64,000 bases of DNA from NCBI GenBank assembly GCA_046957575.1, contig JBKUOG010000002.1, positions 1 through 64,000 on the forward strand. Direction: 5' to 3'. Below, piece after piece: positions 1 to 8,220 of this stretch. The stretch's first letter is position 1. Every line of letters begins with the position of its first letter. The DNA comes from UMGS1370 sp046957575 (GTDB taxonomy: Bacteria; Bacillota; Clostridia; Lachnospirales; Lachnospiraceae). The position numbers were made by a program, and so were the translations under genes. Below the pieces are notes generated by a model, which made no database searches, was not told the DNA's origin, and worked only from the letters and a program-made list of their open reading frames with translations.

Positions 1-86
1 ACCCAGTTACATTTTACTGTTCCTCTTTTCTTTGAGATATGATTACATATATCATGGTACGGATAGAAATAGAGCATATCATGTAC

Positions 87-115
87 TTGATATTATTCGT
101 TTATCCGATTATAAT
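87..115 (+). promoter_or_regulatory. Sigma-A-type promoter of the regulator/ABC operon
   Basis: TTGATA at 87-92 and TATAAT at 110-115 with a 17-bp spacer, 36 bp upstream of the small HTH gene. It probably drives the whole 152-5348 operon. Confidence 0.6.
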
Positions 116-151
116 TATACTAATACATTTTGAGGAAAGGGCGGTTGAACT

Positions 152-331
152 ATGGAATATATGTCTTGTCCTGAAGCAGCGGAGAAATGGGGCATTTCTG
201 AACGGCGGGTGCAGATACTTTGTAAAGAAAACAGAATATCCGGCGTTTCAAAAATTGGTTATATGTGGTTAATACCAAAAGACGCAGAAAAGCCTGTTGA
301 CGCAAGGAGAAAGGAGTTTAGGCATGAGTAA
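152..331 (+). CDS. Small helix-turn-helix (excisionase/MerR-type) protein
   Basis: A 59-residue protein beginning MEYMSCPEAAEKWGISER, a typical winged-HTH start (SCPEAAEKWGIS then RRVQILCKENRI), followed by a tail with YMWLIPKDAEKP. Small proteins of this kind are common in mobile elements of Firmicutes and are usually annotated as DNA-binding excisionase-like proteins. The ATG at 152 follows a GAGGAAAGG purine run. Its stop overlaps the start of the response regulator (ATGAGTAA at 324-331), so the two are probably translationally coupled. A role in controlling the operon is inferred. Confidence 0.65.
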   Translation: MEYMSCPEAAEKWGISERRVQILCKENRISGVSKIGYMWLIPKDAEKPVDARRKEFRHE

Positions 332-1016
332 CTTATTACTTTTAGAAGATGATATTAGTTTAATAGACGGTTTGAATTACTCTTTAAAGAAAAATGGTTT
401 CTATGTTGACATTGCCCGTACTATTGAAGAAGCAGAAAAAAGGTTAAAGGAAATTGAAAGATATGATTTACTTATTCTTGATGTAACATTGCCAGACGGG
501 ACGGGTTTTGATTTTTGCGAAAATGTTCGGAAACAGAATAAGCAAATACCGATTATTTTTCTAACTGCTTCTGATGAAGAAGTCAACATAATTCGGGGAT
601 TGGACTGCGGAGGGGACGATTATGTTACAAAGCCTTTTAAGTTAGGCGAATTATGCTCCCGTATTCGAGCTTTATTGCGACGCGCAGGAGTATCGCCACA
701 GGACAAAACAAACGTATTGGAGTGTGGCGATATTTCGATTGACCTTTTGAGCTGTCGCGTAGTCTTAAATAGACGAATATTAGAACTAACAAATGCAGAG
801 TATCGCCTGCTTTGCCTGTTGGTACGAAATGCAAACCGTATTGTTTCAAGAGATATTATTCTGAATGATTTGTGGGATAGTACAGGAAATTTTGTTGATG
901 ATAATACGTTATCAGTTTATATCCGACGGCTTCGTGAAAAAGTGGAAACGGACGCTTCCCACCCACAGCACTTAATAACCATTCGGGGCTTTGGGTATCA
1001 GTGGAAAGAGGTATAA
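324..1016 (+). CDS. OmpR-family response regulator
   Basis: 230-residue cytoplasmic regulator with an N-terminal receiver domain (acidic pair ED at 8-9, phospho-acceptor Asp53 in LILDVTLPDG, Lys in DYVTKPF) and a C-terminal winged-helix DNA-binding domain ending in TIRGFGYQW. I chose the ATG at 324 rather than an upstream in-frame start because AAGGAG lies at 311-316 and the start overlaps the stop of the preceding HTH gene. It is followed directly by its histidine kinase and an ABC exporter, the layout of BceR/VraR-type peptide-antibiotic detoxification modules. The inducer is not deducible. Confidence 0.9.
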   Translation: MSNLLLLEDDISLIDGLNYSLKKNGFYVDIARTIEEAEKRLKEIERYDLLILDVTLPDGTGFDFCENVRKQNKQIPIIFLTASDEEVNIIRGLDCGGDDYVTKPFKLGELCSRIRALLRRAGVSPQDKTNVLECGDISIDLLSCRVVLNRRILELTNAEYRLLCLLVRNANRIVSRDIILNDLWDSTGNFVDDNTLSVYIRRLREKVETDASHPQHLITIRGFGYQWKEV

Positions 1017-1018
1017 GT

Positions 1019-2248
1019 ATGAGTATTTTTCGGGATAAGCAAATAAAACACTTTTTGATTTTTGTTGCCATATATAATATTTTGCTTGTAGGAATTGCTT
1101 CTTGGTTCTACCAAAATCAGATAGCTGAAACAAAATCTATGTTTGTGGAGCATGATACAGCGATTATATCATCTCTATTAGAGCAAGGTGTTTCTAATGA
1201 AGTGATTGCTACTGCTATTTTTAATACGGAAGTTAGTACAAATGGAACAGAGTTATTGAAATTTTTGGGAATAGGAGAAAACAGTATCGGAAATTCACTT
1301 CCCTATTTTTCACAATTTCATCACTATTCATTGATTAAAATATGCTTCATTGGTATTGTTTTGATATTCGTTTTATTATTAGGTATTTTCGTTTTTCTAT
1401 GGAGCAGAAACCAATTATTTCAACAAGCAGGAAAAGTCATAAACAACTATATTCAAAATGATTATTCCTATCATTTACCACAAAATAGTGAAGGCGAAAT
1501 TTTCCGCGTATTTGCGTCCGTTGAACAGCTTGCTACTATGCTTCAATCTCAAAAAGAAACAGAACACAGGACAAAAGAGTTTTTGAAAAATACGATTTCT
1601 GATATTTCACATCAATTAAAGACCCCGTTAGCTGCACTTGCAATGTATCAGGAAATTATTGAAGCTGAACCCGATAACGTCGAAACCGTAAAAGAATTTA
1701 GCACGAAAATAGGAGCTGCGTTAAAGCGTATGGAACAGCTTATTTTATCCATGCTGAAAATAACACGCTTAGATACAGGCAACATTGTTTTTGAGAAAAC
1801 TCTTTATCCTGTAAAAGAGGTGGTTGAAAATGCCATAAATGAACTGACAACAAGGGCAATACATGAAGAAAAGCAAATCATCATATATGGAGAACCTAAC
1901 CAAATGCTTATTTGTGATATGGATTGGACAGGTGAAGCCATTGGAAACCTTGTAAAAAATGCCTTAGACCATACCGAGCCGGGAAAAACTATCCACATTA
2001 CTTGGGAAAAATCGCCTACTATGCTGCGTATTTTTGTATCTGATAATGGAAACGGTATTGCTCCAGAAGATATACACCATATCTTCAAACGGTTTTATCG
2101 TAGTAAACACTCTCTTGATACTCCGGGAATAGGTTTAGGACTTCCTCTTGCAAAATCTATCATAGAGGGACAGGGAGGACTTATATCTGTCCAAAGTGAT
2201 TTGCACAGAGGAACAACATTTACAATTTCTTTCCTTACAAAATCGTAA
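1019..2248 (+). CDS. Membrane sensor histidine kinase
   Basis: About 409 residues. Transmembrane segments lie near residues 11-30 and 107-128 and flank an extracytoplasmic loop of about 75 residues. A HAMP-like linker follows, then a HisKA domain with phospho-acceptor His198 (ISDISHQLKTPLAAL), then a HATPase domain with N box NLVKNALDH, G1 DNGNGI, F box FKRFYR and G2 GIGLGL. The ATG at 1019 lies 2 bp after the regulator stop and behind AGAGG. The extracellular loop is larger than in BceS-type intramembrane sensors, so it may sense a ligand directly. Expected to phosphorylate the 324-1016 regulator. Confidence 0.88.
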   Translation: MSIFRDKQIKHFLIFVAIYNILLVGIASWFYQNQIAETKSMFVEHDTAIISSLLEQGVSNEVIATAIFNTEVSTNGTELLKFLGIGENSIGNSLPYFSQFHHYSLIKICFIGIVLIFVLLLGIFVFLWSRNQLFQQAGKVINNYIQNDYSYHLPQNSEGEIFRVFASVEQLATMLQSQKETEHRTKEFLKNTISDISHQLKTPLAALAMYQEIIEAEPDNVETVKEFSTKIGAALKRMEQLILSMLKITRLDTGNIVFEKTLYPVKEVVENAINELTTRAIHEEKQIIIYGEPNQMLICDMDWTGEAIGNLVKNALDHTEPGKTIHITWEKSPTMLRIFVSDNGNGIAPEDIHHIFKRFYRSKHSLDTPGIGLGLPLAKSIIEGQGGLISVQSDLHRGTTFTISFLTKS

Positions 2249-2311
2249 GATGAAATTCACTGGATTGTAAGCTACCTTTGTTATCCTTTTGAGAAAGGAG
2301 GTTATTATCTT

Positions 2312-3007
2312 ATGGAAATATTAAAAGTAAACAATTTATGCAAGACTTATGGAGAAAGCGAAGTAAAGGTAAACGCCTTAAAGAACGTATCCTTTTCTTT
2401 GGAAAAAGGAGAATTTGCTGCTATTGTTGGTGAATCCGGCTCCGGGAAAAGCACCCTGTTAAATTGTGTCGGTGCATTAGACACACCGACCTCCGGGACA
2501 ATTTTAATGGACGGTCAAAACCTTTTTTCAATGAAAGAGGAAGAACGAACAATTTTCAGACGACGCAATATCGGGTTTATTTTCCAGTCATTTCAGCTTG
2601 TATCAGAATTAAATGTAGAGCAAAATATCATGTTCCCGCTTCTACTGGACTATCGTAAGCCCGACCCGAAAGAAGTAGAAGAAATCCTAAATCTTCTTGG
2701 ATTAACCGAACGCCGTTATCACTTACCGAGCCAGTTATCGGGAGGACAACAGCAACGTGTAGCAATCGGCAGAGCCTTGATTACAAAACCGAAACTTATT
2801 TTAGCAGATGAACCAACAGGTAATCTTGACAGTAAAAATAGTCAAGATGTTATGGATATTCTGATAAAGGCTTCCCGCCAATATCAACAAACAATCCTGC
2901 TTATTACACACAATAAAAATCTTACAGTGTCCGTAGACAGAGTATTTCAAGTAAGCGACGGTGTACTTACAGATTTAGGAGGGAATGAGAATGAAACATT
3001 ATCTTGA
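2312..3007 (+). CDS. ABC transporter ATP-binding protein (MacB/LolD/BceA type)
   Basis: 231 residues with Walker A GESGSGKST at about 40-48, Q-loop near NIGFIFQSFQL, signature LSGGQQQR, Walker B LILADEPTGNLD and the H-loop (LLITHN). This is the short ATPase class that partners FtsX-type permeases. AAAGGAGG lies upstream of the ATG. The 3' end overlaps the permease gene. It energises the 2991-5348 permease, and the pair probably removes antimicrobial peptides or lipid-targeting antibiotics; the substrate is inferred from operon layout only. Confidence 0.9.
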   Translation: MEILKVNNLCKTYGESEVKVNALKNVSFSLEKGEFAAIVGESGSGKSTLLNCVGALDTPTSGTILMDGQNLFSMKEEERTIFRRRNIGFIFQSFQLVSELNVEQNIMFPLLLDYRKPDPKEVEEILNLLGLTERRYHLPSQLSGGQQQRVAIGRALITKPKLILADEPTGNLDSKNSQDVMDILIKASRQYQQTILLITHNKNLTVSVDRVFQVSDGVLTDLGGNENETLS

Positions 3008-5348
3008 CCTTGTACCTATATCTGCCAAAGTACACAGGAAACAAAACAGAATGTCCATATTCTGTATCATTTTAGCGGTATTTCTAATCACTACTATTTT
3101 TGGAATGGCTGATATGTTTATCCGCAGTCAAATCATACAAGCCAAAATTGACAATGGAGATTTTCATATTACTGTTCAGGGTATTACTGATGAAGAAGCG
3201 GGGCTTATCAAAAAACGTCCAGATGTAAAAGCTGCCGCACGTTACGGTGTCTTGAATTTTAATGATGATAAGGGATATGCCATTTCAGACAAAAAATCTA
3301 TCATTGTCGGTGCTGATGAAGAATTTGTTACCCAATTACAGATGGGAATTATTAACGAGGGAAACTTTCCTCAAAATGATAATGAAGCTATGATTACAAA
3401 AAATGCCGGAGAGAATTTAGGTTTACAGATTGGCGATACAGTAACCATAAAAAGACCCGGAGAACCAGAGCTTTTTTATCAGATTTCCGGCTTCTGTAAC
3501 AATACTTCTAAAATAATGAGCGAGGACGCCTATGGTGTTTTTTTGACAACTTCTGCTTTTCGTGAAATTGGCGATATAAGCGATAGTACAGTTCTTGCAG
3601 ACCACAACATGGTATTATTTGTTCAATTTACAAAGACGTATAATATCCAAAACACAATTAACAGACTGAAAGAAGATTGTAATCTTTCAGAAGAACAAAT
3701 TTCAGAAAACACGAAGTTACTTGGGTTATTGGGGCAAAGCTCTAATTCTTTTATGGTTCAGGTTTATATGTCGGCGATTATCTTATTTCTATTAGTTATG
3801 TTCGCCGGCATAATCATGATAGCCAGTAGCCTAAATAGTAATGTATTACAACGCACAGAATTTTTTGGATTGATACGCTGTATTGGTGCAACACCAAAAC
3901 AGGTAATGAAATTGGTAAACAAAGAAGCTCTTAGTTGGTGTCGTTTTGCTATTCCGGTTGGTGTCGCAACGGGTATTGTTGTCGTATGGGTTTTGTGTGC
4001 TGTTTTGCGTGTCCTTAGTCCAGAATATTTTGGAGCTATTCCTACTTTTAGCTTTAGTCTGCCCAGTATAGTAGCCGGAATTGCAATAGGCTTGTTGACA
4101 GTTTTGCTTGCGGCTCATTCTCCTGCAAAAAAAGCTGCAAAAGTTTCACCGCTGACGGCTGTTTCCGGGAATGCCCTTAATCTGCGTCCAGTCCGAAAAG
4201 CTGCAAATACAAAAATATTTAAAGTGGAAACATCGCTTGGCATTTATCATGCAATATCCAGCAAGAAAAACTTTATTTTGATGGTACTTTCTTTTTCTAT
4301 AAGTATCGTTCTTTTTTTGTCATTTACGGTTGCAATAGCTTTTACAAACCATACTATAACGCCATTACGCCCTTGGACTGCCGACATATCAATTATAAGT
4401 CCTCAAAATACTTGTTCTATTGATAATTTGATACTTGAAAAATTAGAAAAAAATCCGATAGTCAACGCCGCTTATGGTCGAATGTTTTCTTATGATGTAC
4501 CGACAATAGTAAATGATGATAGCGTTACATTGGATATAATTTCATACGAACAAAAACAATTTGATTGGGCAAAAGATTACCTGTTGCAGGGTTCTACTAA
4601 AGTTGTGCAAAGTGAAGTCAATACTGGGCTGATTGTATATAGTCCAGAGAATAATATTGAGGTAGGAGATACAGTAAATTGCAGGATCGGAGATAAATCC
4701 ACAGAAATCCAAATTGCCGGAATATTATCGGATTGTCCATTTAATACAACGAGTAATGGTATTCTGATTTGTTCTGAAAATACATTTCAAAAAATAACAG
4801 GGCAAAATAAGTACACAATAATTGATATACAGCTAGACAAAAATGCAACTGATACAGATGTTAATGCCCTTCATCAAATGATAGGCAATGATTTCACATT
4901 TTCCGATGAACGTATGGGAAATGAAAGCACAAGGGGGATTTATTATTGTATGTGCCTATTCCTTTATGGATTTCTGGTGATAGTTGCTTTAATTACCATA
5001 TTTAACATTATAAATAGCATTGCTTTGAGTGTTGCAGCGAGAACAAAGCAATATGGAGCATTTCGTGCTATTGGTGTAAGCACAAAACAACTTACCAAAA
5101 TGATAATAGCAGAAGCAGCAACTTATACGATTTCGGGAACTGTTATAGGAACGATATTAGGGCTGATTTTCCACAAGCTCTTGTTTGGAATGATGATAAG
5201 TTATAATTGGGGCGACCCTTGGGCTATTCCTTGGACGGAACTGGGAATTATTGTTTTGATTATGCTTTTCTCAATTATATTTGCAGTATATAGGCCCGTC
5301 AAGCGGCTTCAAAAGATGTCTATTGTCGAAAATATCAGCGCACAATAA
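2991..5348 (+). CDS. FtsX-type ABC transporter permease (MacB/BceB-like)
   Basis: About 785 residues. The arrangement is one N-terminal membrane segment (about 22-45), a large extracytoplasmic MacB-type periplasmic-core domain, a block of three helices (about 260-400), then a second extracytoplasmic region and a final FtsX block with TKQYGAFRAIGVSTKQL near the C-terminus. This duplicated FtsX layout is seen in permeases of resistance modules. Two in-frame starts exist (2985 and 2991); AGGAGGG at 2977-2983 fits the ATG at 2991. It overlaps the ATPase gene by 17 bp. Confidence 0.88.
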   Translation: MKHYLDLVPISAKVHRKQNRMSIFCIILAVFLITTIFGMADMFIRSQIIQAKIDNGDFHITVQGITDEEAGLIKKRPDVKAAARYGVLNFNDDKGYAISDKKSIIVGADEEFVTQLQMGIINEGNFPQNDNEAMITKNAGENLGLQIGDTVTIKRPGEPELFYQISGFCNNTSKIMSEDAYGVFLTTSAFREIGDISDSTVLADHNMVLFVQFTKTYNIQNTINRLKEDCNLSEEQISENTKLLGLLGQSSNSFMVQVYMSAIILFLLVMFAGIIMIASSLNSNVLQRTEFFGLIRCIGATPKQVMKLVNKEALSWCRFAIPVGVATGIVVVWVLCAVLRVLSPEYFGAIPTFSFSLPSIVAGIAIGLLTVLLAAHSPAKKAAKVSPLTAVSGNALNLRPVRKAANTKIFKVETSLGIYHAISSKKNFILMVLSFSISIVLFLSFTVAIAFTNHTITPLRPWTADISIISPQNTCSIDNLILEKLEKNPIVNAAYGRMFSYDVPTIVNDDSVTLDIISYEQKQFDWAKDYLLQGSTKVVQSEVNTGLIVYSPENNIEVGDTVNCRIGDKSTEIQIAGILSDCPFNTTSNGILICSENTFQKITGQNKYTIIDIQLDKNATDTDVNALHQMIGNDFTFSDERMGNESTRGIYYCMCLFLYGFLVIVALITIFNIINSIALSVAARTKQYGAFRAIGVSTKQLTKMIIAEAATYTISGTVIGTILGLIFHKLLFGMMISYNWGDPWAIPWTELGIIVLIMLFSIIFAVYRPVKRLQKMSIVENISAQ

Positions 5349-5366
5349 TTTTTCAAATTTTCTTTG

Positions 5367-5399
5367 GCAGGCAGTTTCAAAAAACTGCCTGCTTTTTTG
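5367..5399 (+). terminator. Rho-independent terminator of the ABC operon
   Basis: An 11-bp perfect stem (GCAGGCAGTTT / AAACTGCCTGC) with a CAAA loop, followed by TTTTTTG, 18 bp after the permease stop. Confidence 0.92.
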
Positions 5400-5550
5400 C
5401 CTTACAAATCTGTAAGCTAAAATTCATCTTAAAGTAAGCTGATATTGATAAAATTAAGAAAAGAATATATTTGCTTATTATCTGCCGAACGACGGCAAAA
5501 GAAAAAAGTCGTCAAAAAGCAGATGTGTTTTTACGCGCCTACTCTATTTC

Positions 5551-5587
5551 GGCGGCTTTGATTATCAGAGCCGCCGTTTCTTTTTTC
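5551..5587 (+). terminator. Second terminator-like hairpin in the 5400-5868 non-coding stretch
   Basis: Stem GGCGGCTTTGA / TCAGAGCCGCC with a TTA loop, followed by GTTTCTTTTTT. The surrounding 5400-5868 has no convincing gene: open frames there lack ribosome sites and recognisable domains. It also holds a weak GTCGT/ACGAC hairpin near 5490-5515. It may be the decayed interior of the island. Confidence 0.7.
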
Positions 5588-5868
5588 TATCTAAATTCCA
5601 ACGACGACCCTCTACCATGTAAAGGCATGGCGGCTTTGGGAGGTAGCTGCCATGCACTTATCAATTTATCGACACAAATCGATATTATCCCTATTATCAA
5701 AAAAAGCCATTATCCACCGACGGGGTATTCCGGCTATGTAGATGAACTGTCAAATCAATTAAATACCGCTGTTATTTCCCATGCGTCTATCTGCGTTTTG
5801 CAGGCAGGCGCATTTTGCATTTTACAGAAGATTTAAAAGAAATCAAAAGAAAAGAGGAGGGTTTTATT

Positions 5869-5952
5869 ATGGCATTTGGAATGAAAGGTATTCTGCAAGG
5901 AGGGTTAGGTGGAAACTACAGTGAGGTATCTGCTGAAGAACTTAGTAAATGA
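5869..5952 (+). pseudogene. Truncated N-terminus of a small PH-domain-like mobile-element protein
   Basis: A strong ribosome site (GAGGAGGG) precedes an ATG and 27 codons beginning MAFGMKGILQGGLGG and ending SAEELSK before a stop. The start resembles the beginnings of bacterial PH-domain (bPH-type) proteins often found in Firmicutes elements, which are over 100 residues long. The frame ends exactly where integrase-like sequence begins, so the rest of the gene was probably lost at a recombination junction. The family assignment rests on a short segment. Confidence 0.45.
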
Positions 5953-6307
5953 TCTGACCCCAAAAACCACTAAAAGCACCCGCACGATTGAATTTCCGGA
6001 TTTTGTAATTGAAAAATTGAAAGGCCGAAAAGGGAAGTTGATCCACATGAATCCAGATACCATTACCCATCGATTCTGTGAAGTGCGTCAGAAACTGGAC
6101 ATCCCTCGCTTCCGTTTCCATGACCTGCGCCACTATTCTGCATCCATCATGCACGCTATCGGAGTGCCAGATCAGTACATCCTTCAGCGCGGCGGCTGGA
6201 CCGATTCCGGAGTTATGCGCGAGGTCTATCGGAATGTTATTGATATGGAAGCAGCCAAGCAAAATAAAAAGATTAATAAACACTTTTCAAAGATAAAATA
6301 CGTGTGA
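5953..6307 (+). pseudogene. Tyrosine recombinase/integrase, C-terminal remnant
   Basis: An open frame from the junction to 6307 encodes the end of a phage-type integrase: LTPKTTKSTRTI, then RFRFHDLRHYSASIMHAIGV, then ILQRGGWTDS and a final Tyr in VYRNVIDM. The HxxR, the Trp in the second-His position and the nucleophile Tyr are present, but the N-terminal core-binding domain and the first catalytic Arg are missing. Roughly the last third of a family that is usually near 350-400 residues remains. The gene lies 130 bp from the 3' end of ssrA, the expected position for an ssrA-integrating element. It is certainly inactive alone. Confidence 0.8.
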
Positions 6308-6384
6308 CTTGCGTGTGACTTCGTGTGATATTTAGGCATATATTTTTGTTTTTCACACTGATGTTTCTATCATGCCAGAGTATC

Positions 6385-6428
6385 AAAAAACCTTGTATCT
6401 ATAAGGTTTTCCTCATAAATACAAGGTT
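6385..6428 (-). terminator. Terminator of ssrA
   Basis: On the minus strand, AACCTTGTAT and ATACAAGGTT form a 10-bp stem extended by TATGAGG/CCTTATA pairing around an AAAA loop, followed by TTTTTTG. It lies just beyond the tmRNA 3' end. Confidence 0.82.
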
Positions 6429-6437
6429 TTCTGAAAA

Positions 6438-6787
6438 GTGGACCTGAGGGGAATCGAACCCCTGTCCGAAAATCAATTCCCTGTTCTTCTACTATCATAG
6501 TCTGTTGTTTGACATTCCCTTCGCCATCCGAAAGCAGACATTCTGATGGGTTTAGTAGCTTCATATTACGCCCGCAGGCTCAAAGCTTTGCCTGTGTCGT
6601 TTCCTGCATAGTCGATGCCAGATTCTCTAAGTGCAGGTGCTAAGAGGCTGACAACTGCCTAATTAGGCAGCGTATGCTAAATTATCTTCAGCGTTTATAT
6701 TTAGGTTTGCCATTTAACCCATTGCATGGGGATAGCTTCACCAGCTGCATGACCCCCGTCGAAACCAGTACAAGCCCTTACTGGCCC
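6438..6787 (-). ncRNA. ssrA: tmRNA (transfer-messenger RNA)
   Basis: About 350 nt on the minus strand. The 3' end holds the tRNA-like T arm (AGGGG, loop TTCGATT, CCCCT) and acceptor strand CAGGTCCA; the 5' part holds the hallmark GGTTTCGACGGGGGTCATG. The acceptor strands GGGCCAG and CAGGTCC pair with one mismatch and one wobble. The mRNA-like part at 6710-6663 reads ANLNINAEDNLAYAA then a stop, a typical hydrophobic proteolysis tag ending in AA; the exact resume codon is uncertain. It rescues ribosomes stalled on broken mRNAs. CCA appears not to be encoded. Confidence 0.95.
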
Positions 6788-6805
6788 CTCTTTAGAGGTG
6801 AGACT

Positions 6806-6834
6806 ATGGTAACATGACTCTGCTGGAATGTCAA
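6806..6834 (-). promoter_or_regulatory. ssrA promoter
   Basis: On the minus strand, TTGACA (6834-6829), a 17-bp spacer and TACCAT (6811-6806). Transcription would start near 6799, giving a short 5' leader that RNase P would remove. Confidence 0.85.
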
Positions 6835-6913
6835 GGTACTGGATGCTGATTTTTTTCTGAATCGCAACAGTGCAGCCTTGCAAAAACTGTTACTCCAAAA
6901 TCGCCGCAAACTA

Positions 6914-7552
6914 TCATAAAAGTCCCTTCAGCTTCAAATAATCCTTAATCAAAATCGCCATCTGTTCCAGATCGATTTTGCTGGCATTGATCGGAAGATC
7001 GTAATTATTCATGTTCATCCAGTCTTTGCCTGTATAGTAGCGATAATAGTCTTTTCGCTCTTTATCGATTCTTTTAATCCGTCGGATCGCTTCCTTCTCA
7101 TCAATCTTTGCAACATCCATGGCACGTTTAATACGGGTATCCATATCCGCATACACAAAAATACGGACCAGATTTTCTCCCTGCTCCTGCTCCAGCACAT
7201 AATCTGCACAGCGTCCGGCAAAAATGCAGGATTCTTCCTTTGCCAGTTTCCGGATAAGCGCTGCCTGGAAACGAAATAAATTTTCCGGAGATGTAAGGTT
7301 GTCATCTGGAGAAGGCTCGCTTAAATCCGGCTTCATGTCCGAAACGATCCGGTACAAAAGATTATTGCCTGCCTTTTCATCTGCCAGACGGAAATACTGC
7401 TCTCCTACTGCACTCTTTTCCGAGGTCATTTTTAAAATCTCTTCGTCATAAAAATGAATCCCCAATTCCTTTGCCAGTGTTTCTCCTACAACACGGCCGC
7501 CGCTTCCGTACTGTCTCCCGATTGTAATAACAAAATGCTTCTTCTCTCCCAT
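6914..7552 (-). CDS. Cytidylate kinase-like family protein
   Basis: 212 residues. It begins with the nucleotide-binding motif ITIGRQYGSGGRVVG and has the helical core, an Arg-rich lid (KRAMDVAKIDEKEAIRRIKRIDKERKDYYRYYTG) and the C-terminal DLPINASKIDLEQ segment of the cytidylate-kinase-like P-loop family found next to but distinct from Cmk. The start at 7552 follows GGGAGG; an upstream in-frame ATG at 7573 lacks one. The true substrate of this family is unclear, and it is not the essential CMP kinase by sequence class. It stands alone between ssrA and the trp transporter, divergent from the latter. Confidence 0.85.
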   Translation of the reverse strand: MGEKKHFVITIGRQYGSGGRVVGETLAKELGIHFYDEEILKMTSEKSAVGEQYFRLADEKAGNNLLYRIVSDMKPDLSEPSPDDNLTSPENLFRFQAALIRKLAKEESCIFAGRCADYVLEQEQGENLVRIFVYADMDTRIKRAMDVAKIDEKEAIRRIKRIDKERKDYYRYYTGKDWMNMNNYDLPINASKIDLEQMAILIKDYLKLKGLL

Positions 7553-7674
7553 CGCGTCCTCCCTCTGATGCAAAGCATCGCCTGTTTACCATTATTATAT
7601 CATTTCCGTTATGTGCGTCAATACCTGCTGAAAAAAAGCCGTCTGACTATTCTCTTTTTTTTTGAGAAATCCTG

Positions 7675-7703
7675 TTGACAAATTCACTGGAAAGGATTAT
7701 TAT
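7675..7703 (+). promoter_or_regulatory. Promoter of the T-box/trpXYZ transcript
   Basis: TTGACA (7675-7680), a 17-bp spacer and TATTAT (7698-7703). Transcription would begin near 7710, just ahead of the T-box leader. Confidence 0.85.
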
Positions 7704-7709
7704 GTGACT

Positions 7710-7982
7710 AATACAAAAAACCGTTGAGAAAGAGGAGTAAGCTTCCCAACAAGATCACAGAGAGCCGCAGGTGGTGGGATTGCGGTATGGCGTTGTTAGC
7801 TGAATGGACTTTTGAGGGCAGTTCTGAACATATGTTAAGTAGGGACTGACGGATTCCGCTTCCGTTATGATTGCGGCGTATATGTTAGTATACGAAAAGT
7901 GGACTGATTGTCAATTTGAGTGGCACCGCGGATAAGTTTATTCGTCTCAAGTACAGGTATCCTGTACTTGAGACGTTTTTTT
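7710..7982 (+). promoter_or_regulatory. T-box riboswitch, tryptophan specifier
   Basis: The leader contains the conserved T-box core TGAGTGGCACCGCGG (7917-7931), followed by a 15-bp terminator stem (7943-7957 / 7961-7975) and T7. The candidate specifier sits in GAATGGAC, giving TGG (7805-7807), the Trp codon. The antiterminator bulge TGGC would pair with GCCA, matching the G discriminator of tRNA-Trp. Uncharged tRNA-Trp should stabilise the antiterminator and switch on trpXYZ. The 7983-8220 leader downstream has no gene that I can support. Confidence 0.92.
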
Positions 7983-8220
7983 ATTTCATGGGAGAATCCT
8001 TTGAACTGTACTATGAAACAAAAAAGCTTCCGGGCAGATGCGCACAATGTGCATAGGAAGACTGCTAAAGCAGCCGCCCATCGGCGACAAGTTCCTCAAA
8101 AATTGAGGGATTTAGAAAATTCGAGACGGACTTGTCCGCTTTGTTCTTTCACAGCAGCCTATGTCCTGTATTAAAAAACCTCTCGCTCAAAACGGTTCTG
8201 ATTAAAGGAGGATTTTATTT

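Larger units (their letters stand above)
1..6437. mobile_element. Accessory island segment abutting ssrA (left end outside window)
   Basis: AT-rich block of resistance/immunity-type genes followed by a broken PH-domain gene and a tyrosine-recombinase C-terminus, ending next to the 3' end of the tmRNA gene. ssrA 3' ends are well-known integration sites for islands whose integrase lies next to the junction, and that is the arrangement here. The other att site is not in the window, so the extent is inferred. Confidence 0.45.

Noticed and set aside
3846..4118. 90-codon minus-strand frame inside the permease gene
   Set aside because: Composition is rich in Asn/Gln/Ser/Cys as expected from an antisense shadow, and the permease frame is clearly real.
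5471..5836. 121-codon plus-strand frame between the ABC operon and the integrase relic
   Set aside because: It runs through a terminator hairpin, lacks a ribosome site and shows no family motif.
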